Shown piece after piece: positions 44,009-54,033 of a stretch of 64,000 nucleotides of DNA. Origin of the DNA: Microbacterium testaceum (GTDB lineage Bacteria; Actinomycetota; Actinomycetes; Actinomycetales; Microbacteriaceae); contig NZ_QDFT01000010.1 in NCBI RefSeq assembly GCF_003075375.1, positions 28,882 to 92,881 of the forward strand, in the 5' to 3' direction. The position numbers and the translations under genes are program-made. How positions within the stretch are numbered: the stretch's first letter is position 1; the number at the start of each line of letters is the position of its first letter. Under the pieces are notes generated by a model. It ran no database searches and had not been told where the DNA came from. It saw only the letters and a list, made by a program, of their open reading frames with translations.

Positions 44009-44056
44009 CCGGGGCGGGCGGCTGCTGCGCGGGCCGTCAGCCGCGCGGGGGTGCGG

Positions 44057-44129
44057 TGCCGGCTACAGGACTTGAACCTGCAACCCCCGTATTACAAGTA
44101 CGGTGCGCTACCAATTGCGCCAAGCCGGC
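44057..44129 (-). tRNA. tRNA-Thr (anticodon TGT)
   Basis: The minus strand folds as a 73-nt cloverleaf. The acceptor GCCGGCT pairs with AGCCGGC and the D-arm has GGCGCAATTGGTAGCGC. The anticodon stem-loop CCGTA-CTTGTAA-TACGG has TGT, and the T-arm has GGTTCAAGTCC. CCA is not encoded. Confidence 0.96.
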
Positions 44130-44186
44130 GTGGAACGCGGGGCGTCCCGGTCATCGAGTCTAGAGCGACCGGGGCGGCCGCATCGC

Positions 44187-44564
44187 TCACTCGGTGTGCA
44201 TGCCGCTTTCGCGGTCCCACTCGAGGGACTTGAACTGCAGGAACGCGCACAGGTTGCCCGCCACCACCAGCTCGGCCGCCAGACTCGCCATCTCGTGCGG
44301 CGAGAGCGTGAGGTCTTCGGGGCGCGAGGTGAGCGTCGCCTCCCACAGCAGCTCGTCGTAGCCGCGGGGCTGCATGTAGATGGACGCCTTCGCGTTCATC
44401 AGGTTCATCACGACCAGGCCGGTGTCCTGGCTGTCGGCGTCCTCTTGCTCGACGACCTTCAGCTGGCCGGCGAAGAGGTGCCCCTGCTCGCGGAACTCGT
44501 CGACCCACGCGATCAACTGATCACGGGACCGCCGCGGCGGGGAGTCCTCGAGCTCGTCGTTCAT
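44187..44564 (-). CDS. Conserved hypothetical cytoplasmic protein
   Basis: A 125-aa acidic protein with no signal or membrane helix. It has a predicted alpha/beta pattern: DQLIAWVDEFREQGHLFAGQ, MNLMNAKASIYMQPRGYDEL, and SPHEMASLAAELVVAGNL. The ATG at 44562-44564 has a weak GGTGA site upstream. I recognise no family. It is downstream of, and on the same strand as, the DsbA-fold gene, 42 bases away, so they may be co-transcribed. Confidence 0.7.
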   Translation of the reverse strand: MNDELEDSPPRRSRDQLIAWVDEFREQGHLFAGQLKVVEQEDADSQDTGLVVMNLMNAKASIYMQPRGYDELLWEATLTSRPEDLTLSPHEMASLAAELVVAGNLCAFLQFKSLEWDRESGMHTE

Positions 44565-44606
44565 GTCACCAGAATCTCATAGAAAGGGCGGGAAACACCT
44601 GCGCGA

Positions 44607-45557
44607 TCAACCGGCGGGGGTGGGCGTGGGGGTGGGCGTCGCCGTCGAGTAGTACGCGTTGCTGTCGACGGTGAGCACGAACTGCGCGAACTCCTTCGCG
44701 TCGTTCATGTTGCCGACGTACTCGGTGCCGTTGACGAAGACCGTCGGGGTCGCGGTGAGCGCCTGACCCTTCGTGTCCGGCAGCCCCTTGATCGCACGGT
44801 CGGTCGCGGCCTTCGCCCACGCCGTGTACGTCTCGTCCTCGATGCACTCGCGCACCGTCGCGATATCGCTGATGCCGGCGCCCTGCGCCATGTCGGCGAG
44901 CTGCTGGTCGCTGTACCCGTCCGAGTCCACCGCGGGCTGATTGGTCAGCAGCTCGTGGTTGTACGCGAAGAACCGGTCCGAATCGTGGGTCGCCACGCAC
45001 GCGGCGGCGCCCGCGGCGCGCAGGCTGTACTTCGTGCCGTTCGACTTCGACGTCAGCATGGCGACCGGGTAATAGGTCAGCGACGCGGCTCCGTCCGTGA
45101 CCCACTTCGACAGCTGGGTCGCATTGGCGGCCTGGAATTCGCGGGCCTCGGTCGACATGTAGTCGACGTAGACGCGGATATCGACCGGCGCGGCCGATCC
45201 CGTGGGCTCGGGGGTCGGCGCGGCGGTGGGAGCGGCCGCTCCGGCGGCCATGGTCGCCGCGCTGCCGTCGACGGTCTGGTCGGCGAGGGGGTCGGCGACC
45301 TGCGAGGCGCTGGTGATGACGAAACCGTCGTCGCTGGCGGCATCCGGAAGAGCCTGCGAACGCGCCTCACGCGAGTTCAGCGCGGCCGAGACGCCCACGG
45401 CTGCCACGCCGATGACCGCGACGGCGCCGATCGCGAGGAGCGAGCGACGGGCGATACGCCAGCGCGTCTGCTTCGCCTTGACCTGCTGCGCCTTCTCGCG
45501 CACCGCCTCGCGACGATCGCGTTCGGCGGGCACGTGCGGAGTCTCGTCGTGGGACAT
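44607..45557 (-). CDS. Membrane-anchored DsbA-fold protein lacking the CxxC motif
   Basis: A 316-aa protein. A charged N-terminus is followed by one transmembrane helix (SLLAIGAVAVIGVAAVGVSAA near 40-60), a Pro and Ala-rich spacer, and a thioredoxin/DsbA-type domain (VDIRVYVDYMSTEAREFQ to GTEYVGNMNDAKEF). Where active members have DYxCPxC, this protein has DYMSTEA, so the redox pair is absent. Two other Cys remain (ACVATHD, ECIEDE). The cis-Pro segment TATPTVFVNG is kept. The tail is a TP repeat. The ATG at 45555-45557 has GGAAGG upstream. It may be a chaperone or binding protein with no oxidase activity. Confidence 0.85.
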   Translation of the reverse strand: MSHDETPHVPAERDRREAVREKAQQVKAKQTRWRIARRSLLAIGAVAVIGVAAVGVSAALNSREARSQALPDAASDDGFVITSASQVADPLADQTVDGSAATMAAGAAAPTAAPTPEPTGSAAPVDIRVYVDYMSTEAREFQAANATQLSKWVTDGAASLTYYPVAMLTSKSNGTKYSLRAAGAAACVATHDSDRFFAYNHELLTNQPAVDSDGYSDQQLADMAQGAGISDIATVRECIEDETYTAWAKAATDRAIKGLPDTKGQALTATPTVFVNGTEYVGNMNDAKEFAQFVLTVDSNAYYSTATPTPTPTPAG

Positions 45558-45770
45558 GGAACCTTCCGGGCATAAACGTCTGCCGCATGAAATCAGGGGG
45601 ATCGCTCGGGTGGGGCGAACGATCAACGATGCTAACGAGGCTGGCTGAGAAATGACCAGACACGTGCGATACTGACCCTGCGTCCACCGTCGGGCGCACG
45701 GGGTCGCCCCCGTTCATTCCATTCACTACGGATCGTCCGGCACGTACCTGCCGGTGAAGGAGAAGAAAAC

Positions 45771-46874
<1,104 letters not shown>

Positions 46875-46887
46875 CCCACGCATCGAC

Positions 46888-46944
46888 GCGGCGCGTCCTC
46901 GGCATCCCGACCTGGTCGGGCCGGGGGCGCGCCGCACCGTTTTC
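46888..46944 (+). terminator. Terminator of ugpC
   Basis: A 16-base stem (46888-46903 with 46920-46935, two mismatches) encloses a smaller cccgac/gtcggg hairpin and is followed by ccgtttt. Stem plus T-run fits an intrinsic terminator before the DUF4032 gene. Confidence 0.8.
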
Positions 46945-46956
46945 CCGGAGGCCCCC

Positions 46957-48279
46957 GTGTCCGAATCGCTCATCATCACCGCCAGCACCGTCGACCCGGG
47001 GCTGCTGCAGCTGCCCTGGTCCACCTCTCTGGCCGACTGGCCCAGCAGCCACATCGTCGCCCTCCCCAAGGGCATCTCGCGTCACCTCGTCCGCTTCGCC
47101 AACCTCTCGGGTCGTGTCGTCGCGATCAAAGAGACCACCGAAGAGATGGCTCGTCGCGAGTACGACATGCTCGGCAACCTCGACCGCCTCGCCGCTCCCT
47201 GCGTCGACCGCGTCGCCGTCATCGCCGGGCGCACCGACGCCTCGGGTCGCCCGCTGCCCGCGGCCCTGGTGACCGCGCACCTGCGCTTCTCGCTCCCCTA
47301 CCGCGCGCTCTTCACGCAGGTGCTGCGCCCGCACACGGCGACGCGACTGGTCGACGCCCTCGCGGTGCTTCTCGTGCGCCTGCACAACGTCGGTTTCTAC
47401 TGGGGCGACGTGTCGCTGTCGAACACCCTCTTCCGTCGCGACGCGGGCGAGTTCGCCGCGTACCTGGTCGACGCCGAGACGGGCGAGCTGCACGGCAATC
47501 GTCTGAGCCCCGGACAACGCGCCCACGACCTCGACATCGCCCGTACCAACATCGCCGGCGAGATCATGGACCTCGAGGCCGGTGGACGTCTCGAGGGCGG
47601 AGTGGATGCCGTGGCCATCGCCGACGGCCTGGTCTCGTCGTACCACTCGCTGTGGGGTGCACTCACCGACAAGGAGTCCTTCGCGGTCGACGAGTCGTGG
47701 CGCATCACCGAGCGCGTGCACCGTCTGAACGCGCTCGGTTTCGACATCGGCGAGATGTCGATCCGCACCGCGAGCGACGGCACGCAGGTGTCGATCCAGC
47801 CGAAGGTGGTGGATGCCGGCCACCACCAGCGTCGCCTGCTGCGCCTGACGGGTCTCGACGTCGAAGAGAATCAGGCTCGGCGTCTGCTCAACGACCTCGA
47901 CGAGTTCCGCGCGCGCGTCTCGCGTCTGGGCGCCGACGAAGAGATGGTCGCGCACGAGTGGCTGACCCGTGTCTTCGAGCCGATCGTCATGGCCATCCCG
48001 TGGGATCTGCGCGCCAAGCTCGAGCCCGCGGAGGTGTTCCACCAGGTGCTCGAGCACCGCTGGTACATGTCGCAGGCGCGCGGTCGATCGGTGCCGCTCG
48101 CCGAGGTCGTGAGCTCGTACATCGACGACGTGCTGCGTCACCGCCGCGACGAGGCGACGGTGATGGGCCCGCCCACCGACACACTCTCGATCCCCACGGT
48201 GTCCGACGCCGACGCCCCCGCCACAGGCGAGGTCCCCACGACCGACACCGATCTGGTCGACTGGCGCGACCTGGTCTGA
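46957..48279 (+). CDS. DUF4032 protein with kinase-like segment
   Basis: A 440-aa protein of the DUF4032 family. The segment VLLVRLHNVGFYWGDVSLSNTLFRR, followed by AYLVDAETGEL, resembles the catalytic loop and metal-binding Asp of protein and small-molecule kinases; LSGRVVAIKETTEEMARREY resembles the Lys and Glu region. The kinase glycine loop is not obvious. The GTG at 46957 has CCGGAGG upstream. It follows ugpC after a terminator, and the two are neighbours in related genomes by general knowledge. The substrate is unknown. Confidence 0.8.
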   Translation: MSESLIITASTVDPGLLQLPWSTSLADWPSSHIVALPKGISRHLVRFANLSGRVVAIKETTEEMARREYDMLGNLDRLAAPCVDRVAVIAGRTDASGRPLPAALVTAHLRFSLPYRALFTQVLRPHTATRLVDALAVLLVRLHNVGFYWGDVSLSNTLFRRDAGEFAAYLVDAETGELHGNRLSPGQRAHDLDIARTNIAGEIMDLEAGGRLEGGVDAVAIADGLVSSYHSLWGALTDKESFAVDESWRITERVHRLNALGFDIGEMSIRTASDGTQVSIQPKVVDAGHHQRRLLRLTGLDVEENQARRLLNDLDEFRARVSRLGADEEMVAHEWLTRVFEPIVMAIPWDLRAKLEPAEVFHQVLEHRWYMSQARGRSVPLAEVVSSYIDDVLRHRRDEATVMGPPTDTLSIPTVSDADAPATGEVPTTDTDLVDWRDLV

Positions 48280-48365
48280 CGCCGCGAGCCGCCCCGGACG
48301 GGGCCCGCGCGACATCACGCGACCTCGCCGCCCCGGAGGGGACGGCGCCGTCGGGGTTCCCGCGG

Positions 48366-49007
48366 TCAGTAGCCGACGGCGAAGTGGTCGCGGGAGTGCT
48401 TCGGGGTCTCGATCTCGTCGAGCACCGCGACGGCGAAGTCGGCGCCCGAGATGAACGAGTTGCCGTCGGCATCCGCCACGAGGACGTGCCCGCCGTCGCG
48501 GTACGTGCCGGTGCGCTCCCCCGGAGCCCACACGCCGAACCCGCCGGCGGGGTGCACGTAGAACCAGTCGCGGTCCGAGGAGTCGGCCTCGAGGTCTTCC
48601 AGGATGCCGATGGCCTCCGACGCCTCGGGCTTGTACTCGTCGGTGAAGCCCTCGGTGTCGATGAGGCGCGGGCCGCCCTCGGCCACGAGCGATCCGCCGG
48701 CGCCGCCGATGACGCCCAGGCGCGCGTCCTCGGGGAGGACGGAGTTCAGCTGAGCGATCGCGGGGCGGAGCTTGCCCAGCATGTCGCCGCGCGGCGCGAC
48801 GGCCGAAACGACGACGTCGACGCCCTCGAGCTCGGCGAGCAGGCCGGGGACGTCGAGGACCGTGCCCTCGATGTAGGTCGCTCCCTCCACGCGCTCGGCG
48901 GGCACCGAACGGGCGACCGAGACGACCGTGTGGCCGCGGCGGACGGCCTCGGCGACGATGTGGCTACCGGCGTAGCCGGTTCCTCCGATGACGGCGATTC
49001 GGGTCAC
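48366..49007 (-). CDS. NAD(P)-binding Rossmann-fold reductase-like protein
   Basis: A 213-aa protein of the NmrA/YwnB-like atypical SDR group. It opens with TRIAVIGGTGYAGSHIVAEA, a dinucleotide-binding loop, and continues GVDVVVSAVAPRGDMLG and DWFYVHPAGGFGVWAPGERTG. No YxxxK catalytic pair is seen, as usual for this subgroup. The GTG at 49005-49007 has GGAGGAGAGG upstream. A longer frame from 49106 is unlikely. The function could be redox sensing or a small reductase. Confidence 0.82.
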   Translation of the reverse strand: MTRIAVIGGTGYAGSHIVAEAVRRGHTVVSVARSVPAERVEGATYIEGTVLDVPGLLAELEGVDVVVSAVAPRGDMLGKLRPAIAQLNSVLPEDARLGVIGGAGGSLVAEGGPRLIDTEGFTDEYKPEASEAIGILEDLEADSSDRDWFYVHPAGGFGVWAPGERTGTYRDGGHVLVADADGNSFISGADFAVAVLDEIETPKHSRDHFAVGY

Positions 49008-49056
49008 GGGTGTTCCTCTCCTCCGGTCCGCGATCCCCGCGGACGTCTCCTCCCAG

Positions 49057-49107
49057 CGTGCCGGTTCCGGGCCCCGTCGCGAAACGCAGGAGCCCGAAAC
49101 CGGCACG
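49057..49107 (-). terminator. Hairpin downstream of the dehydrogenase operon
   Basis: A 16-base stem with one mismatch (49057-49072 with 49092-49107) lies 3 bases after the stop of the minus-strand E2 gene. The loop is 19 bases and no T-tract follows. Confidence 0.55.
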
Positions 49108-49109
49108 AT

Positions 49110-50405
49110 TCACAGCAGTATCTGCAGAGGATTCTCGATCCGGGCCACGAACGCGGACAACCACTGGGCCGCGAGCGCCCCGTCGAGCACCCGGTGATCG
49201 GCCGAGAGCGTCACCGACATGACGGTCGCGGCCGCGAGCGACCCGTCCTCCCCGACCACCGGCCGCCGCGTCGCGGCTCCGACGGCGAGGATGCCCGCGT
49301 GCGGGGGGTTGATGATCGCCGAGAACGACGTCGTTCCGTACATGCCGAGGTTCGACACCGCGAATGAGCCGCCCTCGAGCTCGTTCTGCTTCAGGCGCCC
49401 CTCGCGGGCTCGCGCCGCGAGGTCGCGGACCGTGGCGGCGAGCTCGCCGATCGCGAGGCGGTCGGCCCCGCGAACCACGGGGGTGAGCAGTCCGCCCGGC
49501 AGCGAGACGGCCACGGCGATGTCGGCGGCGGAGAACCGACGCGTGGCATCCGGGGTCCAGATCGCGTTGGCCTCGGGGACGTCGCGCATCGCGCCGGCGA
49601 CCGCCTTCACCACGAGGTCGTTGACCGAGATGCGCTGTTCGCGTCCGGCGTTGATCTGCGCGCGGAGGGCGAGCAGCGCGTCGACACGGCAGTCGGCCTG
49701 AAGATAGAAGTGCGGGACGGTGACCTTCGACTCGGTTAGCCGTCGCGCGATCGCACGCCGCATGCCGGTGTGCGGCACGTCCTCGTACGCGCTCCCCGCC
49801 GCTGCCGGAGCCGGCGGTTCGGGGGCCTCGGGGGCGGGTTCCGGATGCCGCTGCGCGGGCGTCGGCGTCCAGGCATCCAGATCGCGGCGGACTATACGAC
49901 CGCGGGGGCCGGAGCCCGGGACCTCGGCGAGGTCGATGCCGCGCTCGGCGGCAAGGCGGCGCACGAGCGGCGAGGCGAAGAGCCGGCGCTCGTCGGCGGG
50001 CGGCTCTGCGGGAGCGGGAGCCGGCGCGGGAGCAGGTGCCGAAGCCGCGGCCGCAGGCGCCTCCGCCGCTTCCTCGGGCGCGGCGGCGACCTCCGCATCG
50101 GACGGCGTGGCAGTCGCGGGGGCGGGTGCTCCCCCGGCCGCGGCGAGCGCGGCATCCATGCTCTCCCCCTCCTCCGCGAGAACGGCGATCGGGACGCCCA
50201 CGGCGGCAGCGTCACCGGCGGGGAGCAGGATCCCGGCGAGGATGCCGGCGCGCTCGGCCTCGTACTCGACGACCGCCTTCTCGGTCTCGATCTCGACGAT
50301 CGCCTGACCGGCGCGGACGGGACTGCCGACCTCGACGAGCCAGCTCTGGATCGCGGCCTCGGCGGCGCCCGTGGCGATCTCGGGCATGCGGACGACGACG
50401 GCCAT
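49110..50405 (-). CDS. 2-oxoacid/acetoin dehydrogenase E2 (dihydrolipoamide acyltransferase)
   Basis: Transfers the acyl group from E1 to CoA in a 2-oxoacid-type dehydrogenase complex. It has 431 aa. One lipoyl domain (lipoyl-Lys in IETEKAVVEYE near 44) is followed by an Ala-Pro linker, a peripheral-subunit-binding domain (FASPLVRRLAAERGIDLAEV near 145) and the catalytic domain with the active-site SADHRVLDGAL near the C-terminus. The ATG at 50403-50405 overlaps the E1 stop by one base. No E3 gene is in the window. The substrate (pyruvate, branched-chain or acetoin-like) cannot be fixed. Confidence 0.93.
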   Translation of the reverse strand: MAVVVRMPEIATGAAEAAIQSWLVEVGSPVRAGQAIVEIETEKAVVEYEAERAGILAGILLPAGDAAAVGVPIAVLAEEGESMDAALAAAGGAPAPATATPSDAEVAAAPEEAAEAPAAAASAPAPAPAPAPAEPPADERRLFASPLVRRLAAERGIDLAEVPGSGPRGRIVRRDLDAWTPTPAQRHPEPAPEAPEPPAPAAAGSAYEDVPHTGMRRAIARRLTESKVTVPHFYLQADCRVDALLALRAQINAGREQRISVNDLVVKAVAGAMRDVPEANAIWTPDATRRFSAADIAVAVSLPGGLLTPVVRGADRLAIGELAATVRDLAARAREGRLKQNELEGGSFAVSNLGMYGTTSFSAIINPPHAGILAVGAATRRPVVGEDGSLAAATVMSVTLSADHRVLDGALAAQWLSAFVARIENPLQILL

Positions 50406-52594
50406 CAGCGGATCCCTCCCGCCGCGCGCACGCGCTCGAGCCCGGCGACGACCTCTTCCGTCCGGGCGATGGCGGCCCGCTCGAGCACCTTCGAGATGCT
50501 CGGGCTCGCCTCGCCGCCGGTGACGCGTTCGACCGGCTGGTCGAGCCAGTCGAAGAACCGGCGCTGGATCTCGTCGGCGAGCCACGCTCCGTAGGAGGGT
50601 CCCCGGGCGCCCTGTTCCACGATGAGGACGGCGTTGGTCTTGCGGACGCTCTCGCCGATGGTGTCCCAGTCGAGCGACGCGCGGTCGAGCCAGCGGAGGT
50701 CGATGACCTCGGCATCCGTTCCGGTCTGCTCGACCGCTTCGAGGGCGTGGCCGACCATCGACAGGTACGTGAGCACCGTCACGTCGTTCCCCTCCCGGCG
50801 CACGGCGGCGGATCCCGGCGGGATGACGTAGTCGAGGTCGCCGTCGGGGACGCGGTCGGGCGTGCCGTAGAGGTCGACGTGCTCGATCACGAGCACCGGG
50901 TCCTCGAGGGCGAGCGCGGCGATCATGAGCCCGACGTAGTCCGCGGCGGTCGAGGCCGCGACGATACGCCACCCCGCCTGCGTCGCGAAGATCCCGGCCG
51001 GATCCATGAGGTGCTGCGAGCCGTAGCCGGACCCCATCGCGACCTTCGTGCGCAGCACGAGCGGGACGGTGTTGTTGTCCCCGAACATGTGCCGGGCCTT
51101 GCCGACCTGATTGAACACCTGGTCGGCGGCGACCCACATGAAATCGGGGTACATGAACTCCACGACGGGGCGGAAGCGGCCGTCCATCGCGATGCCGCCC
51201 GCGGCGCCGAAGAAGCCGTTCTCGCTGATCGGGGTTCCGATGACGCGGTCGGGGCCGTACTTCTCGGCGAGGCCCTTCGTCGCGCCGTTCGTGCCGCCGC
51301 CGAGGCGGTGCACGTCCTCGCCGAGCACGATGATGCGCGGGTCGGTCTCCATCTGGCGGTCCATCGTCTGGGCGACGGCGTCGACGAACTTCAGGTCGCG
51401 CCACCCGCCGGTCCACCGCGCGGGTTCGGATGCCGTGAGGGCGTCGAGCTCGGAGGCATCCCCCCGGATGCCGGTGTCCACCACGGCCGGGTCGGGCCAC
51501 AGCTCCGGGCGGATGCGGCGTCGGCCGGGACGCTCGGGGTCTGGCTCGACCACGGCGGCGACCGACTGCGCGACGGCGGCCACGGCCTGCTCGCGGACCG
51601 CCTGCGCCTCGGCGTCATCGAGGAGGCCGAGGCGGCGCATCTCGGATGCCATGCGTTCCAGCGGATCGCGCGCGCGCCACTGGCCTTCCTCGTCCTTGGT
51701 GCGGTACCCGAACGCGCTGCCCGGGTAGGGGCCGTTCTGGTGGAAGAAGCGGTAGACCTCGGCCTCGACGATCGCCGGGCCCTCCCCCACGCGCATGCGG
51801 TCGAGCGCCTCGCCCGTGGCGAGGTGCACGGCGAGGGGGTCCATCCCGTCCACACGCCACGCGGGGATCGAGAAGCCCTGGCCGCGCACGGAGAAGCGCG
51901 TGTCGGCGCTGGCCTCGTCGGCGCGGGTCGACACCGCGTACAGGTTGTTCTCGATGAAGAACGCGACGGGGAGCTTCCACGTCGACGCGAGGTTCATGGA
52001 CTCGAGCACCGAGCCGATCTGGCTCGACCCGTCGCCGAAATAGTTGATCGACACGTCCGAGGTGCCGGCGTGCTTCTGCGCCCACGCGTGGCCGGTGGCG
52101 AGCGGGGCGCCGCCGCCGACGATCGCGTTGGTGCCCAGTGCTCCAGCCTCGAGCCACTGCAGGTGCATCGAGCCACCGCGGCCACCCGAGAAACCCGAGG
52201 CGAGCCCGAGGATCTCGGCCAGCGTGCGATCGAGCAGCGTCTGCACGTCCGGCGTGGCGAGGGCTGCCGGGTCGAGCGCACCGCCGGAGACGTACGCGAG
52301 CGTCTTGGCGAGGAATTGGTGGTGTCCGCGGTGCGAACCGTTGACGGCATCCGCGGGTCGGAGGGAGACGATCGAGCCGACCGCGCCGCCTTCCTGCCCG
52401 ATGCTGGAGTGCGCGGGGCCGTGCACGAGACCCGCGCCCGCCAGGTCGAGCACCGCCTCCTCGAAGGCCCGGATGAGATGCAGCTGACCGAGCATCGTCC
52501 CGAGCAGTTCCGGGTCGGCGGCCTTCCAGTCCGCGGCGGTCGTCTCCAGCTGCACCCACTCGACACCGGTGTTCAGCCGTTTCCGCTTGGCCAT
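50405..52594 (-). CDS. Fused E1 alpha-beta subunit of a TPP-dependent 2-oxoacid/acetoin dehydrogenase
   Basis: A 729-aa protein that joins the two E1 subunits. Residues 1-360 are the alpha part, with the TPP motif beginning NYFGDGSSQIG and ending FFIENN. Residues 390-729 are the beta part (KFVDAVAQTMDRQMETDP, EDVHRLGGGTNGATKGL, PISENGFFGAAGG). Most organisms encode the halves separately. The ATG at 52592-52594 has GAGGAGCG upstream. It is first in the operon with E2. The promoter region is shared with the divergent VOC and GntR genes, so it is probably controlled by that regulator. Confidence 0.93.
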   Translation of the reverse strand: MAKRKRLNTGVEWVQLETTAADWKAADPELLGTMLGQLHLIRAFEEAVLDLAGAGLVHGPAHSSIGQEGGAVGSIVSLRPADAVNGSHRGHHQFLAKTLAYVSGGALDPAALATPDVQTLLDRTLAEILGLASGFSGGRGGSMHLQWLEAGALGTNAIVGGGAPLATGHAWAQKHAGTSDVSINYFGDGSSQIGSVLESMNLASTWKLPVAFFIENNLYAVSTRADEASADTRFSVRGQGFSIPAWRVDGMDPLAVHLATGEALDRMRVGEGPAIVEAEVYRFFHQNGPYPGSAFGYRTKDEEGQWRARDPLERMASEMRRLGLLDDAEAQAVREQAVAAVAQSVAAVVEPDPERPGRRRIRPELWPDPAVVDTGIRGDASELDALTASEPARWTGGWRDLKFVDAVAQTMDRQMETDPRIIVLGEDVHRLGGGTNGATKGLAEKYGPDRVIGTPISENGFFGAAGGIAMDGRFRPVVEFMYPDFMWVAADQVFNQVGKARHMFGDNNTVPLVLRTKVAMGSGYGSQHLMDPAGIFATQAGWRIVAASTAADYVGLMIAALALEDPVLVIEHVDLYGTPDRVPDGDLDYVIPPGSAAVRREGNDVTVLTYLSMVGHALEAVEQTGTDAEVIDLRWLDRASLDWDTIGESVRKTNAVLIVEQGARGPSYGAWLADEIQRRFFDWLDQPVERVTGGEASPSISKVLERAAIARTEEVVAGLERVRAAGGIR

Positions 52595-52643
52595 GTCGCT
52601 CCTCACGCGTCGTTGCGTCCACCTATACAGGTCGTTCGCTCAC

Positions 52644-52672
52644 ACTGTACGATCGGATTGTCTCCAATACAA
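52644..52672 (-). promoter_or_regulatory. Promoter of the E1-E2 operon with GntR-type operator
   Basis: Minus strand TTGTAT (52667-52672) and TACAGT (52644-52649) are 17 bases apart. ttgt-N7-acaa at 52658-52672 overlaps the -35 box and suits a GntR/FCD dimer. Plus-strand transcription towards the VOC gene could use gatact at about 52691-52696. The regulator encoded at 53265-53945 is the likely binder. Confidence 0.5.
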
Positions 52673-52743
52673 GGCGCAAGTGCCGCGAGATACTGTCGAG
52701 AGACGCCTTCATGGGCGTCAATGGATCCAATGGAGGATGCGAC

Positions 52744-53268
52744 ATGGGACTTCCGGGACTGCGCGGCAGCGACCACATCGGCTTCACCGTGCCCGATCTC
52801 GACGAGGCCGAGTCCTTCCTCGTGGACGTCCTCGGCGCGGTGCCGGTCTACACGCTCCCGGGCCGCAGCGGCGAGGGCGATTGGATGACACGGCAGCTCG
52901 GCGTGCACCCCCGGACGGCGATCCGCGAGATCCGCTTCTACCGCCTCGGCAACGGCACGAACATCGAGGTCTTCGCGTACGACGCCGCCGACGGGCAGGC
53001 TCCTCCCCCGCGCAACAGCGACATCGGCGGGCATCACCTCGCGCTCTATGTCGACGATCTGGATGCCGCGGTCGCCCACCTGCACGCCTATGGCGTCGAT
53101 GTCATGGGCGAACCGGTCGTCAGCGGCGCCGCTTCGGCAGGGCAGCGCTGGATCTACTTCCGCGCCCCGTGGGGAATGCAGTTCGAGCTCGTGAGCTTCC
53201 CCGACGGCAAGGCCTACGAGCAGGATACCGAGACGTTGCTGTGGCACCCCGCGAGGCCGGCCGAATGA
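52744..53268 (+). CDS. VOC-family (glyoxalase/dioxygenase fold) protein
   Basis: A 174-aa metal-dependent VOC protein with two beta-alpha-beta-beta-beta modules. Probable metal ligands are His in SDHIGFTVPD, His in GGHHLALYVDD and Glu in MQFELVSFPD. The ATG at 52744 has GGAGG 7 bases upstream; an in-frame ATG at 52711 lacks a site. It is followed by the GntR gene with an ATGA overlap and is divergent from the dehydrogenase operon. The substrate is unknown. Confidence 0.88.
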   Translation: MGLPGLRGSDHIGFTVPDLDEAESFLVDVLGAVPVYTLPGRSGEGDWMTRQLGVHPRTAIREIRFYRLGNGTNIEVFAYDAADGQAPPPRNSDIGGHHLALYVDDLDAAVAHLHAYGVDVMGEPVVSGAASAGQRWIYFRAPWGMQFELVSFPDGKAYEQDTETLLWHPARPAE

Positions 53269-53945
53269 GCGGCCCGCTCGCCGTCGCCCGGGATCACGGG
53301 CGCGCCGGGTCGGGGATCGCCGACACGCTCCGCGACGAGATCCTCCGTGGCATCCATCCGCCCGGGACCCGGATCCGGCAGGAAGACCTCGCGGCCCGAC
53401 ACACCACGAGCCGCATCCCGGTGCGCGAGGCGCTGCGCACCCTCGAGTCCGAGGGACTCGTGACGCTCGTCGCCAACTCGGGCGCCTGGGTGTCGCGCCT
53501 GACCCTCGCCGAGTGCGAAGAGCTCTACCTCGTGCGCGAGCGCATCGAGCCGGTCCTCCTCGGGATGAGCGCGCCGCTGCTCTCCCCCGACGCCCTGGAC
53601 GCCCTCGACGACCTGGCCGCCCGCATGAAGCACGCGGATGCCGAGGATTTCCTGCGCCACGACCGGGAGTTCCACTTCGCCACCTACGCGCCGGCGCGCA
53701 CCGTGATGCTCGGCGACACCGTCGTGGGCCTGTGGAACCGGACGCACCACTACCGTCGCGCCTTCGTCACCGCGGCCCACGCCAGGCACGACGGCACCGC
53801 GCACCTCGACCACCGGCTGCTCGTCGCCGCCCTCCGCCGCGGCGACGCCGAGGAGGCCGCCCACGTGCTCGAGCGGCACATCCGGCGCACGCGCATCGAG
53901 CTGGAGCGGCATCCCGAGATCTTCGGCGAGACCAGGGCACGCTGA
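53265..53945 (+). CDS. GntR-family regulator with FCD domain
   Basis: A 226-aa regulator. The winged helix has GTRIRQEDLAARHTTSRIPV followed by REALRTLESEGLV. The C-terminal FCD domain has the expected metal/ligand residues in HDREFHFATY and HLDHRLLVAALRRGD. FCD regulators usually respond to organic acids. The ATG at 53265 overlaps the VOC stop, so they are one operon. It probably controls the divergent 2-oxoacid dehydrogenase genes through the site at 52658-52672. Confidence 0.92.
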   Translation: MSGPLAVARDHGRAGSGIADTLRDEILRGIHPPGTRIRQEDLAARHTTSRIPVREALRTLESEGLVTLVANSGAWVSRLTLAECEELYLVRERIEPVLLGMSAPLLSPDALDALDDLAARMKHADAEDFLRHDREFHFATYAPARTVMLGDTVVGLWNRTHHYRRAFVTAAHARHDGTAHLDHRLLVAALRRGDAEEAAHVLERHIRRTRIELERHPEIFGETRAR

Positions 53946-54033
53946 GGGGACGTTGGACGTTGCGGTCTTGAGCACGAGTACCCGGGGCTATCGCGCACAC
54001 CTCCTCCCGTCCGCATCGAGGCCCTCGCTCAAC

